Positions 5,626 through 10,009 of a stretch of 10,009 nucleotides of DNA are shown here, one piece after another; the first letter of the stretch is position 1; every line of letters starts with the position of its first letter. Made by a program: the position numbers and the translations under genes. The stretch is taken from the NCBI GenBank assembly GCA_022844065.1, contig JALHML010000012.1:1-10009 (forward strand), in the 5' to 3' direction. The notes beneath the pieces were generated by a model. That model had not been told where the DNA came from. It did no database searches and was given only the letters and a program-made list of their open reading frames with translations. The stretch comes from Minisyncoccota bacterium. Lineage in GTDB: Bacteria; Patescibacteriota; Minisyncoccia; Phycocordibacterales; Phycocordibacteraceae.

Positions 5626-6687
5626 ATGCGCCAGAAATGGAATGCCGAGATCGTTATCTCGGCGGTTAAAGCACTACATCTTCAGGGTGAAAAGATTAAC
5701 GCTGCATACGTCCAAGAAAAGCACGGTGCCCTCTATTCCGCAGGCGTTAAATACCACGGAACGTGGGGAAAGGCGCTAGCGGCGGCAGGGCTCACGAATG
5801 CCGTACCTGCTCGGAACGTGTGGAGCAAGGAAATCATCCTGGCCAAGATCGCAGAGATGGCGGCCCGTAACGAGCCGTTGAACAATGCGTACGTGAAGGA
5901 GAAGTACGGAAGCCTCTATACATCCGCAGGAAACTATTTCGGCGGGTGGGCGCAAGCTATCGAGGCAGCCGGCATCTCGTACGATTCGGTTAGGCTTACG
6001 GCTCCGAAAAGATCTTGGAGCAGGGAGGTAATTGTCGAAGAGATCCTCAGGCGAAAGGCTGAGGGACTCTCTTTAAGTGGTGCCGTGGTCCAGATTGAGG
6101 ACGTCGGGCTATATGAGGCAGCTATGTCTCACTTTGGAAAATCGGGATGGGCCCAGGCGCGAACAGCGGCTGGACTGACTCCGATCGACCCACGCCCAGG
6201 AATCATCTACGACAAGGGCTTCGTTGCTGAACGTCTCAAGGCTCTTCATGCTGAGGGGTGCCCACTCCACTTCGGTGGGATCAGTGGTAAGCCCTATCAG
6301 AACATCATTACCGCTGCGATTCGTCTGTTTGGCTCATACGCGAAAGCGCTAGAGGCTGCAGGAATCGATTACGACAATATCCGGAAGCTTCGCCGTAATT
6401 GGTGGACAAAGGAAAAGGTGATTGAAGAAATACAGGCGCTCGAAAAGTTAGGAGAGCGTTTGAGCTACGCCGCGATGCAGGATGCTTACCCCGGACTAGT
6501 CGCCGGAGCAGGGCGCCTATTCGGGACCTGGGGTCAGGCAGTAGAAGCTGCCGGAATCTCATACCGAAAACATCTACGCGTCTGGTCTACTCGCGCCTGG
6601 CTCGTTTCAGTCAGTGCACGAGAGTACGAATCCATGCTTACGACATCACATCAACATGCAAAGACTCGTCGGAGGACTAAGAGATGA
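5626..6687 (+). CDS. Protein of five tandem HNH-associated-type DNA-binding repeats
   Basis: This 353-residue protein is built almost wholly from five modules of about 53 residues with a period of 61-65: residues 5-56, 66-118, 131-185, 195-248 and 260-312. Each begins with W (Y in module 4), a helix with E/K-I-I, a GxxL turn, an xxYG/L segment, and ends with FG(S/T/G)W-x-x-A-xx-AAGI. This resembles the homing-endonuclease-associated repeat (HNH_repeat), a small helical DNA-binding unit. No nuclease motif (HNH, GIY-YIG) is present. The C-terminus is basic (TRRRTKR). AAAGG lies 8-12 bases before the ATG. The stop overlaps the next start by ATGA, so the pair is coupled. The likely role is sequence-specific DNA binding; the target is unknown. 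Confidence 0.8.
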   Translation: MRQKWNAEIVISAVKALHLQGEKINAAYVQEKHGALYSAGVKYHGTWGKALAAAGLTNAVPARNVWSKEIILAKIAEMAARNEPLNNAYVKEKYGSLYTSAGNYFGGWAQAIEAAGISYDSVRLTAPKRSWSREVIVEEILRRKAEGLSLSGAVVQIEDVGLYEAAMSHFGKSGWAQARTAAGLTPIDPRPGIIYDKGFVAERLKALHAEGCPLHFGGISGKPYQNIITAAIRLFGSYAKALEAAGIDYDNIRKLRRNWWTKEKVIEEIQALEKLGERLSYAAMQDAYPGLVAGAGRLFGTWGQAVEAAGISYRKHLRVWSTRAWLVSVSAREYESMLTTSHQHAKTRRRTKR

Positions 6688-7724
6688 GCGTACAGTCAAT
6701 TGCTACTCGCCGGTTCGAAAGCATACCGGTGGCCAGTGTCTTCGAGGACCTGGTTCAGCTCCGCACGGAGTACGACGAAGAGCCGCTGGGGGAACTCGGC
6801 GACTCGATGACGGATGAAGGCCTTCTTCAGCCCATACTTGTGGCTGCTCTGGGGGACGGCAACTTCGAGCTCATCATCGGTTCGCGGCGCCTGCGCGCAG
6901 CGAAACGAAATGGGCACACCACCATCGAGGCCATCGTGATCGAGGGGAAGAGTCCTCTCAATTACATCCTCATGGCTCTGGCCGAAAACCTGCACCGCGA
7001 AGACCTGAACGCATTCGAAGAGGCGAGAGCCTTCCTTCGACTGATGAAGGACTATGGCCTCGGTGTCGAACAAGTGGCAGAAAAGACCAAGAAGGGCAGC
7101 CAGTACGTCACATCTCGGATTCAGCTACTCAGCTTACCCGAGGAAGTTCAGGCGCTCATCGCCAGCAAGTCGCTCGGACTGGGCTTCGTCAGCGTGCTGG
7201 CAAAGCTTCCGACCGGCGACGAGCAGGTGTGGTTTGCGAAGAAGGCGACGTCGGACCGTCTGACGCCTCCTGAATTGCGTGCGCTCATCAATCGTGAACA
7301 GGGCGCAGGTGTAGCTCCCCGGAGCTCCACCACTCAGCTCTCTGCAGAAAAGATTCGTTTACGAATCGAAATGTTCACGACCTGGCTGGTGAAAGTGCCG
7401 AGAAAGACCGTTGTAAAGCGGTTGAACGCCACTGAGCGAGGCATAATCGGCCAAGCACTCTACGCCCTCGAAATCGAGATTCGGACCCTGCGCCACGCAT
7501 TTACGGGCGAAAGGATCGAGCCGGTCAAGCGGGCCATGTCTCCTGGAAACCTCGTCGAGGTTCCCAGGAACGCAGGGGCAGAATGGCCGGCGGGCGACCT
7601 CGACAAAATTATGGCGAGCGATCGGCCCTCGGACGAAGAACTCGGCCGGCTTCTGGGGAGAACTCCGGCAGCTATTCGAGCCATGCGTTCGAGCCTGAAG
7701 AGCACTACCCGCAAGGCAGGTTAA
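6684..7724 (+). CDS. Orphan ParB-like protein with Myb/SANT-like C-terminus
   Basis: This 346-residue protein has the ParB/Spo0J N-terminal domain. GELGDSMTDEGLLQPILV (36-53) leads into the CTP-site boxes GSRRLRAA (66-73) and ENLHREDLN (101-109). A helix-turn-helix region follows (about 125-150, with GVEQVAEKT and YVTSRIQLL). The usual dimerisation tail is replaced by a divergent segment ending in WPAGDL...SDEELGRLLGRTPAAIRAMRSSL (301-338), which looks like a Myb/SANT-type helix-turn-helix. GGAGG (6672-6676) precedes the ATG. No parA is next to it and no canonical parS (TGTTTCACGTGAAACA) is seen, so it is more likely a regulator or DNA-organising factor than a segregation protein. Its DNA is more G+C-rich than the left-hand genes. 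Confidence 0.85.
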   Translation: MSVQSIATRRFESIPVASVFEDLVQLRTEYDEEPLGELGDSMTDEGLLQPILVAALGDGNFELIIGSRRLRAAKRNGHTTIEAIVIEGKSPLNYILMALAENLHREDLNAFEEARAFLRLMKDYGLGVEQVAEKTKKGSQYVTSRIQLLSLPEEVQALIASKSLGLGFVSVLAKLPTGDEQVWFAKKATSDRLTPPELRALINREQGAGVAPRSSTTQLSAEKIRLRIEMFTTWLVKVPRKTVVKRLNATERGIIGQALYALEIEIRTLRHAFTGERIEPVKRAMSPGNLVEVPRNAGAEWPAGDLDKIMASDRPSDEELGRLLGRTPAAIRAMRSSLKSTTRKAG

Positions 7725-7748
7725 TTCAGTAAGGGTTTTGTTTGACTT

Positions 7749-7780
7749 GGCCGCCCTCACAAGGGGCGGCCTTTTCTTTT
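7749..7780 (+). terminator. Strong intrinsic terminator
   Basis: GGCCGCCC (7749-7756) and GGGCGGCC (7764-7771) form a perfect 8-bp G+C-rich stem with a 7-base loop. TTTTCTTTT (7772-7780) follows directly. It ends the operon 24 bases after the ParB-like stop. Confidence 0.93.
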
Positions 7781-7794
7781 ACTGTGGGATCTTT

Positions 7795-7821
7795 GTTCGA
7801 ATATCGTCCCAGACGGTCAGC
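7795..7821 (+). repeat. 27-base promoter-linked repeat, copy 1
   Basis: The unit starts GTTCGAATATCG and ends AGACGGTCAGC. It contains a TTCGAA palindrome and the short inverted repeat CGTC-CCA-GACG. It lies 14 bases after a terminator and runs directly into the -35 box of the next gene. It is identical over 27 bases to the copy at 8379 and differs at one base from that at 9481. Confidence 0.9.
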
Positions 7822-7823
7822 AA

Positions 7824-7852
7824 TTGACTTTTTATAATTATCGTTCTAGAGT
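7824..7852 (+). promoter_or_regulatory. Promoter of the 138-residue protein gene
   Basis: The -35 TTGACT (7824-7829), a 17-base spacer and the -10 TAGAGT (7847-7852) sit directly downstream of repeat copy 1. A perfect TATAAT at 7833-7838 lies within the spacer and is an alternative -10 at 29 bases from the repeat's TCGTCC. The aligned bases in copy 3 read CACAAT, which favours the downstream box. Confidence 0.75.
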
Positions 7853-7895
7853 ATTTTCGAAGTGCCTAGTTCCATAACTCATCGAGGAGGCTTTA

Positions 7896-8312
7896 ATGCC
7901 GCACGTAATCGTCCATTTCGACCCGACAAAAGTCGACCAAGAACTCATCGACAAGCTGAAGTTCGCGCTTCAACAGATCGTGGCCAACGCCATGAGCTAT
8001 ATACCCAGAGTTCAACAAGATCTGAAGGAAATCTGCGTTCGCCAGCAGGCCGCGCATCCGACAGACGTGAACGTGGCGGCGATCGAGATCGAAATCCAGG
8101 CCGGCAATGCGCGCAATCGCCTTGCTGACGTCGTGGTCGAGCAGATCATCGACGGCGTCATTCGCACTCAGCTGATTCCGCTGACGCTCCTGGAACTCGA
8201 AGACTGCTGCGTCTGGCTGCGATTCAATGGGGAAAACAGTTTCGCGAAGTTCAATCCAGAATCCGTCCCTGCGGCTCTTCCGGATCGCGGACGAGGCAGG
8301 CACCAGAACTGA
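7896..8312 (+). CDS. Tautomerase/CHMI-like small protein of unknown role
   Basis: This 138-residue protein has a strong Shine-Dalgarno GAGGAGG about 7 bases before its ATG. It begins MPHVIVHF, as do 5-carboxymethyl-2-hydroxymuconate isomerases (MPHFIV...). After a long helix (residues 13-33) it has the strand VAAIEIEIQAGNARNR (60-75) followed by a helix (76-92), again like the second CHMI unit (KIGAGRS). Pro2, which becomes the N-terminal catalytic proline after Met removal, is kept. The resemblance is weak outside these points, and residues 36-56 and the tail after 118 do not fit obviously. It is monocistronic, between a repeat-linked promoter and a terminator. Enzyme activity is not shown. 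Confidence 0.65.
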   Translation: MPHVIVHFDPTKVDQELIDKLKFALQQIVANAMSYIPRVQQDLKEICVRQQAAHPTDVNVAAIEIEIQAGNARNRLADVVVEQIIDGVIRTQLIPLTLLELEDCCVWLRFNGENSFAKFNPESVPAALPDRGRGRHQN

Positions 8313-8332
8313 CCAACTTCCCGAAGCGTTTG

Positions 8333-8370
8333 GAGGCCCCGGCAGCTTGCTGCTGGGGCCTCTTTCTATA
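8333..8370 (+). terminator. Intrinsic terminator after the 138-residue protein
   Basis: GAGGCCCCGGCAGC (8333-8346) pairs with GCTGCTGGGGCCTC (8349-8362), a 14-bp inverted repeat with one G-T pair and a TT centre (effectively 13 bp with a 4-base loop). TTTCTATA follows. It is 20 bases after the stop codon. Confidence 0.88.
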
Positions 8371-8378
8371 CAAGATTC

Positions 8379-8421
8379 GTTCGAATATCGTCCCAGACGG
8401 TCAGCCAGCTTGTGCTAGGTT
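8379..8421 (+). repeat. 27-base promoter-linked repeat, copy 2, with extended -10
   Basis: Positions 8379-8405 are identical to copy 1. After the shared core the sequence diverges: there is no TTGACT here, but an extended -10 TGCTAGGTT lies at 8413-8421, 28 bases from the repeat's TCGTCC. This is the same arrangement as in the degenerate copies upstream of the SET and DUF1653 genes. A transcript from here would start near 8428 and read into the gene at 8495. Confidence 0.75.
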
Positions 8422-8435
8422 ATTGCGTTTGAGAT

Positions 8436-8470
8436 ACGTAGTTTAATAACTGCGTCAAAAGTCTTATAAT
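8436..8470 (+). promoter_or_regulatory. Second promoter and candidate operator of the SGSGDN gene pair
   Basis: The -35-like TTTAAT (8442-8447), a 17-base spacer and a perfect -10 TATAAT (8465-8470) precede the gene at 8495. Overlapping the -35 is an inverted repeat, ACGTAGTT-TAAT-AACTGCGT (8436-8455), with one G-T mismatch, shaped like a dimeric repressor site. The 18-base leader to ATG has no Shine-Dalgarno sequence. Confidence 0.6.
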
Positions 8471-8494
8471 GATACTTAATTTCTCTCTATAAAA

Positions 8495-8677
8495 ATGGCT
8501 ACCATACATCAAAACCACAGCGGGTCTGGAGATAATATTGGAGGAAATAAATCTATTTCTGAAAAGTCCTCAACTCTTAAGGAACCTTCTCTCCCAGCCT
8601 GGGCTTTGTGGGTTGGCTGGCTGGTGGCCATAGCAGCATTACTTTTCGCCGTGTATGTGTATGTATACCCTCATTAG
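8495..8677 (+). CDS. 60-residue membrane protein with N-terminal SGSGDN motif
   Basis: This very small protein has two parts. Residues 5-18 (HQNHSGSGDNIGGN) carry an N-terminal motif also found in the next gene product. A linker rich in Ser and Lys (19-30) follows, then one hydrophobic helix (about 35-58, WALWVGWLVAIAALLFAVYV) at the C-terminus. It would be a tail-anchored type protein with the motif in the cytoplasm, since there is no signal peptide; topology is inferred. I know the motif as one recurring at the N-terminus of many uncharacterised bacterial proteins, without a settled function. The gene ends 5 bases before its partner starts, so they form an operon. The matching DNA makes a real gene much more likely than a chance open frame. 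Confidence 0.75.
   Translation: MATIHQNHSGSGDNIGGNKSISEKSSTLKEPSLPAWALWVGWLVAIAALLFAVYVYVYPH
8508..8536 (+). repeat. 29-base direct repeat, copy 1 (codes for the SGSGDN motif)
   Basis: This is a perfect 29-base match to 8693-8721, in the same reading frame in both genes. It begins ATCAAAACCACAG and ends GGTCTGGAGATAAT, encoding the residues around NHSGSGDN. Identity at the DNA level, including third codon positions, points to a recent duplication or gene conversion. Confidence 0.9.
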
Positions 8678-8682
8678 GACGT

Positions 8683-9456
8683 ATGGACATATATCAAAAC
8701 CACAGCGGGTCTGGAGATAATGTTGCGGGAGATAAGGTGGTGCATGAAAGAAAGCTTTTCTCCGAGACTCAAACTATTAGATTACTACCTCCTAGTTTGG
8801 GCGGTAATGATGTCCTTAGTATTGATAGTATCGCGACCCTTAAGACACACTCGCACGGTTCTGCAACTTCGATAACGTTACTTCTTGATGTCGTGCCCAC
8901 GCATCTTCCAGATAACTCTTCTGATGTAGTGAAGACAGAAGGTCGACAAGAGTATACACATAGCAAGGAGGCAGAGTATGTTTTTGATTCTATTAAGAAT
9001 AAGAGACACGATATAGATATTGCTGGACGTGTCTTCACGGTTAGTTTATTAAAGATATCCGTACTAGATGTTCCCAACGTTAGCAGTGCAATTGAGTATC
9101 TGTTCGGCATTTCAGAAAGAGATATGAATTCTGCAGGTGGCAAGGGTGGTAATGCAATCGCATTCGGACTAAGCAGTACCGCAATTGGAGGAAGGGGTGG
9201 AGGCGGTGGGGCTTATGGAAAAGGTGGGGACGGCGGGAATGCCGAAGCATATGGTGACGGCGTCTTTGCGATGGGAGGAGAGGGTGGAGGGGCGGGACAG
9301 AAAGATCGAGGAGGAAAGGGAGGTCGTGGTCCTCTACATGTACTAATGGAAGATTATCCAGAAAAGTACAAAGAGATTTCTGAGGCGTTTGGCATTACAG
9401 AAGAAGAGGCGAGAACAATTGGAAAAGGTGGAGATGGAGGATCTGCCCCAGTGTAA
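8683..9456 (+). CDS. SGSGDN-motif protein with glycine-rich, polyglycine-II-like domain
   Basis: This 257-residue protein has three parts. Residues 4-18 (YQNHSGSGDNVAGDK) repeat the motif of the gene just upstream. Residues 30-148 look like a beta-rich globular domain with strands such as SITLLLDVV and RVFTVSLLKISVL. Residues 151-217 are a glycine-rich stretch of GGxGG units with interspersed NA-A/IG and AIGG/AMGG steps. A charged helical segment (218-245) and a last GKGGDGGSA follow. The spacing of the Gly triplets suggests a polyglycine-II bundle, as in phage S16 adhesin tips. I recognise this Gly-rich type as recurrent in unannotated proteins, with unknown function. The start is ATG 8683, matching the motif and with AGGA just upstream. 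The composition is A+T-richer than in its left neighbours. Confidence 0.8.
   Translation: MDIYQNHSGSGDNVAGDKVVHERKLFSETQTIRLLPPSLGGNDVLSIDSIATLKTHSHGSATSITLLLDVVPTHLPDNSSDVVKTEGRQEYTHSKEAEYVFDSIKNKRHDIDIAGRVFTVSLLKISVLDVPNVSSAIEYLFGISERDMNSAGGKGGNAIAFGLSSTAIGGRGGGGGAYGKGGDGGNAEAYGDGVFAMGGEGGGAGQKDRGGKGGRGPLHVLMEDYPEKYKEISEAFGITEEEARTIGKGGDGGSAPV
8693..8721 (+). repeat. 29-base direct repeat, copy 2
   Basis: This is the second copy of the perfect repeat at 8508-8536, placed 185 bases downstream at the start of the Gly-rich protein gene. The flanks on both sides differ between the copies except for related codons of the motif. Confidence 0.9.
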
Positions 9457-9480
9457 GATTTAAAGAGTGCCTAGTTTGAA

Positions 9481-9507
9481 GTTCGAATATCGTCCCAGAC
9501 GGCCAGC
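9481..9507 (+). repeat. 27-base promoter-linked repeat, copy 3
   Basis: It differs from copies 1 and 2 at one position (GGCCAGC for GGTCAGC). Similarity to copy 1 continues downstream through the -35 box and spacer (AACTGACTTTT against AATTGACTTTT). It starts 25 bases after the stop of the Gly-rich protein gene, with no intrinsic terminator in between. Confidence 0.9.
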
Positions 9508-9509
9508 AA

Positions 9510-9538
9510 CTGACTTTTCACAATATTCGTGCTATTTA
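9510..9538 (+). promoter_or_regulatory. Upstream promoter of the 121-residue protein gene
   Basis: The -35 CTGACT (9510-9515), a 17-base spacer and the extended -10 TGC-TATTTA (-10 at 9533-9538) align base by base with the promoter after copy 1. The leader to the ATG at 9621 would be about 75 bases. It includes two mutually exclusive stems: AGGAAC/GTTCCT (9542-9562), and GGAACGTTGC (9543-9552) with GCAACGTTTCC (9584-9594, one bulge). Confidence 0.65.
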
Positions 9539-9580
9539 AACAGGAACGTTGCACATGTTCCTTCCAAATAGGTAATGCGG

Positions 9581-9608
9581 TTGGCAACGTTTCCGCGCAC
9601 CCTATAAT
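9581..9608 (+). promoter_or_regulatory. Possible second promoter of the 121-residue protein gene
   Basis: TTGGCA (9581-9586), a 16-base spacer and a perfect TATAAT (9603-9608) lie immediately before the Shine-Dalgarno GGAGA (9610-9614). A transcript from here would start near the ribosome binding site or the ATG, so it would be leaderless or nearly so. It is listed as a candidate only. Confidence 0.4.
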
Positions 9609-9620
9609 TGGAGATACGAA

Positions 9621-9986
9621 ATGCTCGATACGTTTTGCTTGAATAACTCCACCTCGAAAGGGAATGGAGCCCTTCAACAACTTCTGAAAGAGCTTCGCGG
9701 GGCGAGAAATCAACCCGTCTACAGTACGTACGTGTCCGATGTGAGTGGCAACATGTTGGCCGTCATTTGTACGACCAACGAAAAGGTGCATCTTGGGTTT
9801 GGGAAGCTTTCCAAGCATGCGCTCCGGACGCTCGTAAAACTCTTTGAGGAGCGTACGCGGCTCGACGATCAGATGGTGTTCACGTTCGAACACGAGGAAG
9901 GACAGGTCAATCCCAGAAACCTGTTCGTAACCGCGTCGGAGAATGATTCCCACGTTCGCATCTTCCACGTCGCTCCAGGGCACTAA
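9621..9986 (+). CDS. Unrecognised 121-residue protein
   Basis: I do not recognise a family. The protein is soluble, with no signal peptide or membrane segment. It shows an N-terminal helix (about residues 13-27, GNGALQQLLKELRGA), a strand pair (VYSTYVS and NMLAVICTT), a helix with LSKHALRTLVKLFEERTRL (63-81) and C-terminal strands (MVFTFEHEE, NLFVTAS, VRIFHVA), a compact alpha-beta layout. A Shine-Dalgarno GGAGA sits 6 bases before the ATG, and a repeat-linked promoter lies upstream. This supports it over the longer open frame on the opposite strand (9471-9983), which runs through that promoter. The gene ends 23 bases before the window edge, so its terminator is not visible. Confidence 0.65.
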   Translation: MLDTFCLNNSTSKGNGALQQLLKELRGARNQPVYSTYVSDVSGNMLAVICTTNEKVHLGFGKLSKHALRTLVKLFEERTRLDDQMVFTFEHEEGQVNPRNLFVTASENDSHVRIFHVAPGH

Positions 9987-10009
9987 TTTCCAGCCCTGTT
10001 CGTACCACC

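Noticed and set aside
7795..7821. Repeat as a tRNA 3'-end fragment or attachment site
   Set aside because: GTTCGA and GTCCC also occur in the tRNA-Gln T-arm and acceptor, but no T-stem pairing can be formed in the repeats and the intervening bases do not align.
6684..7895. Canonical parS site near the ParB-like gene
   Set aside because: No TGTTTCACGTGAAACA-like palindrome was found here on either strand.
8608..8682. Upstream extension of the Gly-rich protein
   Set aside because: It overlaps the 60-residue protein gene in another frame and would bury the SGSGDN motif, which is N-terminal in the neighbour; ATG 8683 fits better.
7795..9507. Repeats as a CRISPR array or integron attC sites
   Set aside because: Only three full copies occur, 580-1100 bases apart with whole genes between. 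No cas genes, integrase, or paired attC core sites are present.
9471..9983. 170-codon open frame on the minus strand
   Set aside because: It runs through repeat copy 3 and its promoter, has no evident ribosome binding site, and is antisense to the 9621 gene, which has a Shine-Dalgarno sequence and promoter.

Overview
The window reads as bacterial chromosome of moderate G+C. The host is probably a member of the Candidatus Patescibacteria (CPR, Parcubacteria-like). This is an inference from compact genes, several apparently leaderless genes with an extended -10 box about 6 bases before ATG, and many small single-domain accessory proteins. No ribosomal or other phylogenetic marker is present to prove it.

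Layout: (1) Positions 1-230 carry a SAM-I-clan riboswitch on the minus strand, controlling a gene beyond the left edge. (2) Positions 231-800 hold a DUF1761-type membrane protein and tRNA-Gln(CUG). (3) Positions 877-3826 form a tight five-gene operon: SRPBCC protein, alpha/beta hydrolase, S51/peptidase E-like protein, YdcF/DUF218 protein, HAD hydrolase. (4) Positions 3874-4975 hold three separately promoted small genes: a cupin, a SET-domain protein and a DUF1653 protein. The last looks frame-shifted relative to its natural leaderless ATG. (5) A bidirectional terminator at 5017-5070 separates these from a convergent minus-strand gene (5069-5440).

(6) Positions 5540-7780 form a two-gene operon of DNA-binding proteins. 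One has five tandem modules resembling the homing-endonuclease-associated (HNH) repeat. The other is an orphan ParB-like protein whose C-terminus looks like a Myb/SANT helix-turn-helix. The operon ends in a strong terminator. (7) Positions 7795-9986 are a series of short units. Three near-identical copies of a 27-base repeat precede, in turn, a tautomerase-like protein, a pair of proteins sharing an N-terminal SGSGDN motif (a tiny membrane protein and a protein with a glycine-rich, polyglycine-II-like domain), and an unrecognised 121-residue protein.

The 27-base repeat has degenerate relatives upstream of the SET and DUF1653 genes. All five copies sit at promoters, so it looks like a shared promoter or operator element, possibly read by one of the DNA-binding proteins at 5626-7724. 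Genes from about 5 kb rightward mostly have strong Shine-Dalgarno sequences, and base composition shifts sharply between units (G+C-rich 6.7-8.3 kb, A+T-rich 8.5-9.4 kb). This fits an accessory region built from pieces of different origin.
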